Shown here piece by piece: positions 1 to 11,900 of a DNA stretch of 64,000 nt. This DNA comes from Galaxea fascicularis (Eukaryota > Cnidaria > Anthozoa > Scleractinia > Euphylliidae). The notes beneath the pieces were generated by a model. That model searched no databases. It was not told where the DNA came from and saw nothing but the letters and a program-made list of their open reading frames with translations. Position 1 is the stretch's first letter, and every line of letters starts with the position of its first letter. Position numbers and translations under genes: made by a program. The stretch is taken from NCBI GenBank assembly GCA_948470475.1, contig OX419337.1, positions 492,501 to 556,500 of the forward strand, read 5' to 3'.

Positions 1-680
1 AATAGAAATCACCTCCAGTAGGTTTGCGTTTAAACCATTAAACATTTATTATTTCACACTTTTTTGTGGACGAAGAATGCGCCGAAAACTGACGGAAATT
101 TGACACAATTAGAACTGGTTTTCCTAATGCACTTCAGGCAGTTGTTATGCTAATTTCTCAGACTGCTTGGTCAGGTCTTTGTGTATGACGCGTGTATAAG
201 TCGAGGGCGATTTTTTAGGTTGATTTTTTGGTCGTAAAAGGTCGACTTATACACGAGTAAATACGGTATTTATGTGCATAAAGCCAGTTAAAGTTTACAT
301 GCAAATACTCATGTTAAAATCTGTGATAGTGGAAATCCATCTGAAGTGAGGTTGTCCCCAATACTGAAATGTACTTCAGACTGCTGAAACCCCAGACTTA
401 AGAGTTGAGAAATGGCTTCTATTTTGCCAAAAGAGCTTGTCACACTTTCACTTCACAAAAGGCGTATTATTTTTATTAATGGTGATACATGTAGTTTGTG
501 TTTGTTTCATCTTGGCAGATATGGTAGTTATTATTTCTTCAATTGTGGCGGTGTCTTTGGCAAGTAATAAGTCAAGTTCTCCAATTAGGTGAGACTGGAG
601 TATCCTTTTTAGAAAGGACTGAAATATATATTCTTTTATTGTTGTATCCTTCTTGTTACTCAAGGAGTTGTCTTAAGGAT
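1..680. other. No gene seen; small palindromic MITE at 190-257
   Basis: I see no coding exon here. Bases 190-257 form an inverted repeat (CGTGTATAAGTCGA against TCGACTTATACACGAG) like a short MITE. The remainder is AT-rich and featureless to me. Confidence 0.45.
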
Positions 681-1389
681 GATTTTCACTAGCAATGGAG
701 TTGGAGTTGTTATCAGAAGGGTAAGGCGATACGATCTAGTGAAAATCAAACTGGGGAGGCAGGATGGCCGAGTGGTTAAGGGCGCTGGATTTCAATGCGG
801 TGACCCGGGTTCAAATCCCGCTCTGGCCACTAGCTGGTGTTGTTCTCGGTAAGTGCCTGGTTCAACTCCTCGGTCATCCTTGTAAAATAGCCAACTGGTT
901 TGCCTCTCGCCGGTTGGGATTCTTTTCATGTTAAGTTTATTTGAATTATTTGTTTCTTTGTATTTAAGTGGAGTGCCTGTAAACAAGCTTGCATAGCTAA
1001 GTGCACTTCCACCATAAACACAGTATTTTTTTTTTATTTAAACCGATGGAGTCAGAAGTAGAATGCTGATTCTGCTTATGACTCCGTCACTTACTATCCA
1101 GTGAAAACAAGATTGTCAGAGTGGCACGCACTATTTTGGTATCAAACTGTAATCGGAGAGCATGAGAACAAGTATTGTGATTGGTTGGTTCTTCTGGTTT
1201 TGCTTCTGACTCCAACAACATAGGCTTCACTGGATCGTAAGTGGCAGTCATAAGTGGAGTTGGAAGAAAATGGAAATGTTCTGATTCTTGCGACTCCAAT
1301 TCCGTTGAGCTTATGACTCCGATATTTGATTTTCGCTAGGTCATAAGGACCCGTAGAACTCTGACTCCATAGCTAGTGAAAACAAGCCT
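681..1389. mobile_element. MITE with a nested SINE
   Basis: Terminal inverted repeats: TTTTCACTAGCAATGGAGT near 689 and its counterpart ACTCCATAGCTAGTGAAAA near 1365. The interior repeats variants of 'TATGACTCCG'. A tRNA-derived SINE interrupts the left part. No clean target duplication was found. Confidence 0.6.
757..1034 (+). mobile_element. tRNA-derived SINE
   Basis: The head has a pol III A box (TGGCCGAGTGGT) and B box (GGTTCAAATCC) spaced as in a Leu/Ser-type tRNA (about 757-828). An unrelated body and a T-rich tail follow. Reading the other strand through the B box gives ARAGFEPG, typical of such SINEs. It is a retroposon and not a functional tRNA gene, because the 3' acceptor stem does not pair. 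Confidence 0.7.
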
Positions 1390-2831
1390 TTAACGATATT
1401 TTAAATTATTTTTATTATTCATGTTTTGTCCCAGATCAGTAGCACAATCACCATTCCCCCATTTGGGTTGGTAGGTAAACTTTCACTGATTTTTTCTGTT
1501 TAATGGCTTCAGTAAAGCCAGATTTTTGCTTAAAGCTAAAGTACACTTTGTTTGTTACTAGAAAGGTGTAAAAATGGTAAACCACATTATTAGATTTGAG
1601 AAAATAACTGGAAAAGGTGGGAAAATAAGCAAATTTTGCATGTAACGCGTAACACAATTTTCATGGTAATACTTTTCAAAAACATTTTTAACAAAAAAGG
1701 AAGCTCCCATGGACAAACGAATTATAGCCAGTGCAAACACACAATATACACTACATTTGAGCAAAACTACAACATTTCAAGTTTATTAAAACACATTAAA
1801 AGGAATCATCATTCTTGAGTATGCTTCCTGTAACGCTGCGTTGTAGAAGTTAGCCGTTCACCAAGTTGTTGTTCACGGTGGGGCTGAAGTTTATATCTGT
1901 GGGAATAAAAACATATCAACTGAATGCTCATATGCTGTATTTTAACATTGGAAAAAATCAGTCACAATCATCAACTAAAAACGGAGAAATAATAACTCAA
2001 AAAAGTCGTCACGCTTTATTGAAACACGATTACGCAATAGCATTTTTCGAAAACTCACCTTCTTCTTGACCGTCATGATCCAAACAAGGTACAACCAGGT
2101 TCTAGAACCGAGCAAATCTGAATGCTCATAAGTTTCTCTTGTTATTGCCATAATTTCGTCTTCAAAGCTCTAAAGACGGCTATAATATTACTTTCCGACC
2201 CAGTCGTCACGTTTTCTGCAAAGCTGACGCCATATTGAAAGCGGGGCGAAGAAGCCATCCGCAATTTGCTTCGTAAAAGACGCCAATGCTTTCGTGTCGA
2301 AGAAAAAGCTTAGTAACCTTTCATGAAATGTTATAGGGGAGGTCTGAGACATTTTTCAGGGGATTTGATTTATCGGGAATTGAGTAATCCGTAAATACCC
2401 CGTCTGAGTTCGAAATTAAAACAACCCAGAAAAGCTCTCTCGAATCGAAGAATGGAGAAGAAAACAGAACGAAAAGAATAAACAAAAGAGCCAAAAGTAC
2501 AACGAGAAAAATAGAGAGAAGAGGGCTGCAGCTGCTAGAGAAAAACGCCGACTTAGGAAAGCACGTGTTCAGCAAACATGGAAACAGCAAACAGCTTAAG
2601 CGGGCTCACAAAAAGAGTAGAAAAGAAAATTGCCTTGAAGATGGAAAAAAACGAAGCAGTAAATAAAGGAAAGAGTAAAGAAGTTCATAGAAAAAGAGTT
2701 TGAGCATGAAATAAAGCTAAAGAAGTGATTTTGCCACAAATTTAAAAAAAAATTTTTTTCGGGTATGTTACCAGAATGGGTATGGTGATTGTGCTACTGA
2801 TCCCCAAAAATATTGTCTCCTTTCTTTTCAG
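1390..2831. other. Upstream of first visible KCNQ exon; one coding-like remnant
   Basis: No S1-S3 exon of KCNQ could be read here. Bases about 2439-2591 have an open + frame coding a very basic, Glu/Lys/Arg-rich stretch (for example EKNREKRAAAAREKRRLRKA) ending at TAA. It has no start and could be a decayed transposon protein or chance. Confidence 0.3.
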
Positions 2832-2928
2832 GTTATTTCGATTTCTTCCTCTTCTTAGAGTTTTGAGATTTGACCGGCAGGGTGGAACATGGAAACTTCT
2901 TGGTTCTGTGATTTATGTTCATCGTCAG
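2832..2928 (+). CDS. KCNQ: KCNQ exon: S4 end and S4-S5 linker
   Basis: Preceded by a polypyrimidine tract and ttttcag; donor gtctgt. The exon enters with two bases of a codon already used. It encodes [13 protein letters not shown], then [19 protein letters not shown], the KCNQ S4-S5 linker signature. A proline stands where the family usually has Gln. Confidence 0.93.
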
Positions 2929-5900
2929 GTCTGTAATTTGAAAGGGAAGCAAATATCTCATTGGTTGTGGTGCACTTAGAATACTTCAAAATTTCAACTC
3001 ATAACAGGTTCCATTATGTACTGAGTAGGGTCAAAAAATATCTCCATTTTTACAATTTTTTCAGTGTGATCCTTGCATTTTTGATTGGCCTAGAGGAGTT
3101 TGTGATTAAAGTGTAGCTGCAGAAATGATGGAAAGGACAGAGAAAGTAGAAAAAGCAATGTACATTGTGTATAAATCAAAGAGATTCCATTTGTTTGTGT
3201 TCTCTGATAATGCATGGGGGTCATCAAAATGTGGTAAGAACATCAGCTACTAGCTTGCAGCTTGAGGCTTCTTTGCTTTCACCACATTTATGTAGTGTGT
3301 GCGTTAACAGAGTTAACGGATGACAAATGGAATCAATTTGTGAAGTGATTATCTCACAAAGTATAACCCAGTGACCACCTTTGAGTGTACTAAAATGGGC
3401 CAACCCAACCTGTTCAAACCACCAGTGAACTTTTAACTCACTTTACAGGCAGGTTTATAACTCTTTGAATTTCTCTCTCTCTTATTAGGAGCTCCTTACG
3501 ACATTTTACCTTGGTTTCATCAGTTTAATATTTGCATCATTTGTACTCTACATGGCTGAAAAAGGTCGTAACAGTGAGAAAGATTTTGAAAACTGGCCAA
3601 GTTCTTTCTGGTGGGGAATTGTAAGTGAAAAATTAAGTCATTGAATGCCTTTTGTTATGCTGTTGTGGCCTTTTAAATGAAAATCATCAAAGAACTCACT
3701 GACATACTTCCTCTTAAACTTTAGAGAAAAACAAGTCCTGGCTTTTCTCTTAAACTGTACATTCTTCTCTCTGTAAAGAAAGAGCCCTAGCTTGGCTTTC
3801 ATCTTCAACTGTCAAATCTTGACCCAGATTTTGTGTAAAGAAAGAGTCCCTGTCCATCTCTCAAACAAATGTCACCCTTAGAATTATTTGGTTTTTCAAC
3901 CTGGCTTGTATAAATGGGGTCTTTTGTTTTGAATCACCCTTATCCCATACTCACTGCATTTGAATTGGATGCTGGCTTTGTTAAACAGTTGTCAACGTGA
4001 GGGACATGTTTGAAATGTTGCCATGGTTGCATTTGCAGGTTACCTTGACTACAGTGGGCTATGGTGATACTGTGCCTAAGACATGGTATGGCAAGATGTG
4101 TGCAGCTGTTTTTGCTCTATGTGGCATCTCATTCTTTGCCCTGCCTGCGGTATGTCTTGTTTTGAAAAGATCACAATTTATATTCTCTTTTGCTGTCTCT
4201 ATGCATTTTTCATAGACAAGGTGGGGAGAAGTTAAAATATCAAGCAAATTCATCCTGTTCTTACTTCTCATGACAATGCTGTTTTATAAATAAAATTATT
4301 TATGGTTGATATTACAAGAAGAAATTTGATGCTGATCACTCTTAGGGTTTAAAGAGATAAGACTGCCTATAGTGAGTTTTAATTTAGTGAGTGGAATCTA
4401 CAACTTGAGCTCCAGTTCTTTTCCTACAACAACTTGACCTTGCTGCACATCATGTGTTTCCCTTTGCAAGGTTTACAGTGTCACAGCTGGCAAATTGTAG
4501 ATAAATTGGTGGTGTAAATGTTATAAGATGTGCAATATTGTCTATTAACACAAATAAATAATCATATGCTGTAATGTCATTAATTCAGGGTATTCTAGGA
4601 TCAGGGTTTGCTTTGAAAGTGACACAACAACAACGACAGAAGCATTTTCACAGAAGAAGAAGGCCTGCAGCAATTCTTCTCCAGGTAGTGTTGACCTATC
4701 TTCCATTTCTATTGTAGCAAGACAAGCCACAAAAAAAGGAGAAGCTTTAGGGACATTGGTTGTTTAGACACAAATTTGTAGTCTGTAAAGGCTTGCTGGA
4801 AAAGAGCCAATAATGACATTATTTGTCCAGACCAGTGTTCTAAGTAAGAGCAAATTAAATCTTTGGTCAAAAACCTGAGAAAGCTGACCCCCTGACTCAA
4901 CACTTTCAGTTTCTGAGTAAGAAGAATTAGGAAGCCCAATACCCACTCTAAAAGTCTTCTGTGACCCCTGGACTCTGAAAGTTATCTGGAGCACTCAGGG
5001 TTTTCAATTTAAGCCGGCGCCCAATGTATGTCACCGGCTACTTGAAGCGTTTGCGCCGGATACTTTGGTATAAACCTTGGCTCCGCCACACTGTGCAGTT
5101 ATTGTGGCACAATAGTCTTCCAGGTACTTCTGAATATCCTCCTGCTACTTTCTTTCTTTTTTGAAACTCCTGAGCACTGCAAACATCCCCAAATTCACTC
5201 TCCCACCCAAAGACTGGTTATTATGTTAGAATTATTTTGTTTCCTAAGGGTTTGAATTTAACAAGTGAGTGTACAAATTGGGAAAGAGATCTGATGAATG
5301 GCTGATTTTTATTATTTTTTATTTAAACTGAAACAAAACTATTTACTGGTATGCAAAGTCTCTGCTGGTTGAGATTTTAGTTTGCAAAATCTTACCATCA
5401 AATCACAAAATTAAATGGAAGTGAAATACTGATCAAGAGAAAAATATCAGAGGAAATTAATAAACTTAATGGTTGTATAGAAATAAGTTTGGAACTCTGA
5501 ACATTGAGGTATTATTTGTTTACTTCGTGTTCATCGAAACAACACGGAGTAGCACAATCTTTTCTTTGTTTTTCTTTTAGTCCTACTGGCGACTGTACTG
5601 TGCAGATCTCAATTCCAAGTCAGTGGCAACATGGTTACCGTCTATTTACTACAATCGTCAGCAACACTTGTTAAAAAGTGTTATGGAGAAAACTGGGACC
5701 ACAGGTACGGCATTTGGAGAGAACAGTCCTGAATTAGATTCACGTAAACGGAAACGTTCCTTATGGTCGAGCAAGCCACAGAAAGGGTTGAGGCGGGGTT
5801 CACTTGATGTGCTGTCCAGTAAATCAGATTCAAACTTCTCAAGCAATATGAAGAGAGATTCTAGCACCTGCAGTGCCTTAGTTGACAGTGATTTCTTTGG

Positions 5901-8900
5901 TGAGATTTCTGTCGGTTCTGTCTAAGCATGCACGTGGCATGAAAACATGACAAGATTTGGGATCAATTGTAACATCATTTGTCACCAAACTGTTAAAATT
6001 TGATGGCTTCCAAGCAAACCTTTACTTGCAAACGCACAGGTAGAGGTGCCTTCTGTGAGTGATACTGTCCTGCCCAGTGATGTCATTAACAGCTAGAGTT
6101 TCCAGGGGCATTTCCCCAGAAAATTCTGAGTAAGATCTTGGGCTTCTTTCAGGGCTGTCATTAGAAACCGCTAGCCTGCTTTATAACCTGTCACTACAGT
6201 AAAATCAGGTGGTTACTCTTAGTGAGAAAATCAGTAGAACATAACTATTTAGGAAGATTTGTTTGAGTTTTCACTGGCTACTTTCCTAGAGAGACCAGCT
6301 GCTAAAAATCTTAATGACAGCCCTGTACAGTCGAACCTCAATTATCCGGACTCGTTGGGACCTCGGTAAATAGTCCAGATAATCGAGAGTCCGGATAATC
6401 AAAAATATGAATATTAATGAGATAGACATGTAAACAAAAGGTATACAGCAAAGAAAACATCATTTTAGTTGTGAAATCTACACAGTCTGTATGTATATAT
6501 CAGCTGAACGCATATTTCTTTGTCTCGTCGCACTTGTGAATTTTGAAAAGTGCACAGGATAATATGCTGTTTCAACGGTCTTTTGAAAGGATTATTGGGC
6601 TTTTTGCAACTTTGAGTTTTCAAGATCACAACTAATTAATATTCATGACAAAATTGGGACCAGAAAAAAAGTTCGGATAATCGAGGGCCGGATAATCAAG
6701 GTTTGACTGTACTTTGATAGAAGTAAGAAAAGTGCATTGGTTCCAACTTAATGGATGTGAAGGACACTAGCTTCCAAGTAATTACCACTGTTGGTTAAAC
6801 CCCCGGGGGGTACTTGGGTCAATTTTTGCTGGGTATGTGCCGCTGGCCTCTCAGAACCCCTACCCCATTATAGTCGAGTCTGTGGCCAATTATAGACCCC
6901 ATCTTAGTCACTTTTGGGAAAATGTAATTTTCGCGATCCCAGCTTAGTCACTTTCTGTTTATGCCTCTACCTTAAGTAGGTCATCCTAAAATGAATTGAC
7001 ACGTTTGTTAAATTGAATGTAGAACACTTTACTTTTCACCTACAGTACAAACATTCTGGTACATTTGCTAACCGTTAGTATTTACAAACGTACCGTCATA
7101 AATAGTTGAAATGCAAACATTCTTCTTTAACGGGAACGTCATAATGGTTTCTTACATGGATAAAAACAAATTACGATGGACGATAACAACGCAGAATAGC
7201 CGGAAAATAAATACGGTAGTACGGATGATTTGTTGGACTTTGTTCTGGACCCAGGGGTTCTGCATTATTGTGCAAGTCGTTAATGTTTAAGTTGTGATTT
7301 CACGAACGGAAGTCAATGCGAGCCAACTGTTAAATAGTTAAAACAACAGCACGAACCATTTTTTTAACTGCGAATCTTCCTACTTTTAAATCCCTGCTTG
7401 CCAGAATTTTCTTATCCCAGAAATCCCGAAAATGCGCGACCCCATTCTAGTAACTCTACGAAAAATGTAACCCCATTATAGTCACTCCAGTCGTGAAAAT
7501 GCGACCCCATCCAGCGGCACATCCCCGTTAGCCTCTTATAAGGAAGTACCCCCCCCCCCCCCCCGGGGGTTAAACCCCAACCAGCTTCAGTCTCTCAGAA
7601 AAGCAAATTATGCTTGTAATTCTGAACAAGAGGGTTTGCACCATCAGATCTTAAAAGTTTGGTAGCATTTGATGTTCCATTTGGTGCGAAATTAGATCAT
7701 GTTTTTGTATCAAACCTTTTCAAGAATTTGTCATTGACATTAATCTCATGACAAAATGCAACCACATAGGAAGGCCACTAATGATATCGGTGTACAGCAT
7801 GATTAAGTTTGTTATTTTGTTATTCATTTTATTCTGTTTTGTTTACTTTTCTTCAGTATAATTGCACTTCTGATGAATGTCGCCTACACGTTTTGCACCT
7901 GCAAGGAGTAAAATCTAAATTAGCATATCATTCACCTTCAGTTGCGCAGGAAGAGCATTAAAAGTAATTCCTCAAAGCTGTCAAGACTGCGTGGGGAATG
8001 GTTTGGGGTGCTGAGCAGCAAAGCTGTTGCTTAAATGTCGTTAACGTTAATGGTGGTTAATTCTTATTCTGTATCCTGTCTTCTGTTGGCACCATTTATA
8101 ACTTTTAACTTGACATTTATGTTCTGGATGCGTGGGAGCAAACTTTGTTGATTGGTGTGATTGGTTTATTTGCATGCCCATCAGTCAGTTCAAAAAAATT
8201 TGAAACTAGTGCTGTGTTGTTGTGAGTGCGAGCAAAAGTAAATGGTTTTTGAAGTTGCAATATGAAGGATTTTTCCGTGTTGAGTTGTACTGTTAAAGGT
8301 TTTTTTAGATTCGGATTTTGTTCACCTTTAAACCTTCACTCTGACACAGCATGTCTCTCTTCTTTCTCAATTCCGAGGATGAATATCTTCTGAGTATATT
8401 GAAACACTGTATGCGGTCATGCAATGTTCTGGCATCTTTTTCAGCATACATTAGTTGTGTTGGTTGAAGGGTGGGGGGTGGGGGGGGGGGGGAGGGCAGT
8501 GTCAGAGCAAAGCACTGGATCTAGTTTTATGTGAGTTTTGTGTGAATGGACATTCCTGTGCAACTGATTACCAGGCTCTTTCCCTATTTTCAAAGGAAGT
8601 ACTTGCCTATGTATTCCACACACTTCCATGCTTGCGTCTGTAAACAATCCTCTTGTCACATTGAATTGCTCCAATTTTATGTTGGCAAAATTAAGTTATA
8701 TCTTTAGCAAGATTCCTTAATAAACTTCTCTGTCATTTCTAATCCTAACTTTTTAATAGGACCTCTGACTTAAATTACAGTTGGTATTTAAACTTGGTAG
8801 AAGGGACAATTCTTTTTTGCACCAAATGCATTTCCCATTTTCAAGTGACCCATGTGTAAATTTTAAACTGTTGTTCTGGGCCTCAGTGTAAATATCATAG

Positions 8901-11900
8901 TTGAAAATACATTTGATGTAAAATGAATATACTTGAGTAGCTTGTTTTCTAATAACTTCAGTCTTTGATCGCGATAACTTGCACTACAATTTGAATGTCA
9001 CAGTAAACTTAAAACAGCTAAACAACTGAAATCCAAACAAATGTAAAAGAGTAAACTGGTTAGTGTTGGTGTGATCCACAAACGTGTGGCAACTTTTAAT
9101 CAATTTGCAGGCTTTCATTTGATCAGCTATCCATTTAATTAGCGTACGTTTGTGATTTCCACCATGTTCTACACAATTAAAGCAGTGAGAATGGTCTCTC
9201 AAAACGTACATGTCAAGATTTTTGTCAAATTTCATGCGTTTCAGTGTCTTCAAAAAGACTAAAGAAGTTTCAGGTTTACTGAAGAAATTTGTGTTTCATC
9301 CCTGCAACTTCAAAATTCGAAATGTTGAGCAGTTTGCTAAAAAGTGCGTATTGTGATTGGATAGGCATTTACAACACCAAAGTCTGTGAATTGATTAAAT
9401 GCTGTCCCTCTTCTTTGTCAAACTGCAGTTGCTAGCTGATAATTAATTTACCTTTATTCTAACAGTAAAGAATAAAAATCGTCCTTTTGCTTAAGTCCAC
9501 AGCAGGGTTGCCACGGTCAGGGAAAAGTCGGGCAAAAGACAAGGTTTTTGTCTGGCTTACACGCGGTGTGTAGCCACATTATGGCACGATCGGATTTATT
9601 TATTTGTCCACGAGAGTCGAGCGCCTGTCACGTGGTCAAGAAAGCCACACATGTACGCATTGCGGACCTACAGTATTTTTTTCAAAGTCACGGAAATTCC
9701 AAATTCTACTTGAACGTTAATGAAGAGTTAGAAAATTTTACTTTTGGCAAGCCGCTAGATTTGTTTCATTGTTGGTTGATGTAATATTGTTTCAAAAGTT
9801 CTACGTTATGTGGATTCATTGCTGGCTTTATTGCCAAAGAATTTGTCCTGGAAGGTCAGTGAAAAGTCAGGCAAATTTTGGAACATTTTTTTTCTTCCAA
9901 GGAGTGGCAACCCTGTTAACTGAAATTTAACTCTAAATAAATGTATAAAAGAGTTTCTCTTTTCAGCAGATGGCAGATCTAAGCATGGTTTGTACAATAG
10001 TCACGATGCTTTAGTGACGATGTTCTCATCCCAAAATATTCACTGTTCAATCGTGCATCCGATAAAGTCTTCTAATCCAGCCTCTCTCTGGGGTGGTAAG
10101 TGCATGAGTTTTTAAGAGTTTCAGCGTTAATCAGCTTTAAAGTAATGCGACTGAACAGGATGGTGAAATAAACAGCTCTCTCAATGCGTTATGGTAGTAG
10201 GCAACACTATCTATCATGAAATATATGCCACTTAAGAAGATTCGTACAGCTTGAGGCAAGAGAGGGGGTTTCTTACTCTCAGGCTGCCAGTGTTTTTAGG
10301 AGTGAGTTATTTGACTTGCTAAAGGGCGTTTTGGTGCATTTTACTCTTGTCAAGTTGCCTGCTTAAACAAAACATTTTGAGAACGCTGTAGATTAGAATT
10401 TATCAAATAAACAACTTTATCTAAATTAGTTGTAAAGGATGTTTTGACATTGGCACTTGGAAATTTGCAGTGAGGGACGTTGTCCTTTGAGAAAGATCCC
10501 GCATTGTGCTACTGTCAGCTAAGCGTTTATCTTTTTCGCAAACGACACGATCTTAAGGAGTGGACACCAAACATGTTCTACACTCACCAAAAGGCAGTTC
10601 ATAGGCTAAATCAGACAAATAAATTTTAAGTTTGCAAAACTAGGCCAGTAAAAATAATATGTACACTTTTGGTCATGCTTGTTAACCAATTGCTCTGTAA
10701 AGTGATTTTGACCTGTTGTTCAAGTTGCCTGATTCTCGGTAGAGGGTTAAGCTTGAAAGCGCTTGACTTTTTCATGTCAAAATAAAATTGATGATTGTTT
10801 AAAAACGGTGCATTTTTTAACGTCTAAATTGACACAATGTAGTTTAAATAAAGTAAAGGCATGTTTGATTAAAAAACAGCTTAAACCAATTTATGTTAAA
10901 ATGACTTTTATTCATGCCATACTGAATGAGAATCCTGTTGTCCATTTGTTAGAGAAGCGAATACAATAAGTTCTGCTCAGCGTTTATAACTTTAGTAAAC
11001 AAAATTCAAACTTCATACTGGCATGTCGATGTAAAGGGGTCTCATGAACTTTTGAATTAAATCAAGAAACATGTCCATAGATTCAGTGTAATCGTGATTG
11101 TAATATTCTTGTAACATTTACTACTTCCGGTCATGTTTGTGTGTCGTTATTGTATGTTGTTGTTGTTTTCTGTTTTTTGCAAAACTGTAGTAATTGTAGT
11201 ACCGTAGACAATTTGGAGTTATTTGGTTAAGGTTTGATTTCAACAGCATTTAGAGAAACTAACAGTTTCATATTTAATCACTTATGGATCTTTGCAGATG
11301 AAAATGCGTTGTTAGCATTTCAACAGGATGGAGAGACGCCTTGCATTGAGTGAGTTTTGTTTTATTTGTTTCATCGCCGATACAACTAACGACAGTAGTT
11401 CTCGTGTGTCTCATAGAAGACAAAAATTCAAATTACAGTCGAACCTGTATCAAGCGGCACAGGTCTTAATTAGTGATGACTATGAGATAAAATGGCGCCC
11501 TCCTTGTTTTCCTGTATTAATAATAATAATAATAATAATAATAACGTCTTTATTAAAAAGCATCCGATAAAATTACACATCTGATGTTACAGTAAAAATA
11601 TATATTGGTAGGAAAAATTTCAATAATTAAGATGAATAAAGAAAATACTTAAAATTGATTAAAAGTACATATGGGGTATTTACACAGCTAGATTATATTT
11701 AAAAATTAATCTATTAAAAAAGCTATGTTTAAAACGTTCAGTGTTAATGCTGGGCCTGACAATGGATTTCCTTCGAAGGTTTACAGTATAGTCTTTGTAC
11801 CTTGGGAGCAAGCTTTTTAATGGATGGTCATCACGTTTGAGGTTATAAAAAAGGCGTCTGTCGCTTTTCACCAAAAGTTCATATCTGTTATAATTGACCG

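Noticed and set aside
757..830. A functional tRNA gene
   Set aside because: The A and B boxes are present, but the acceptor stem does not pair and an unrelated SINE body follows, so it is a retroposon head.
7851..7925. An extra KCNQ exon after the acceptor at 7850-7857
   Set aside because: Entering in the required phase meets a stop at once.
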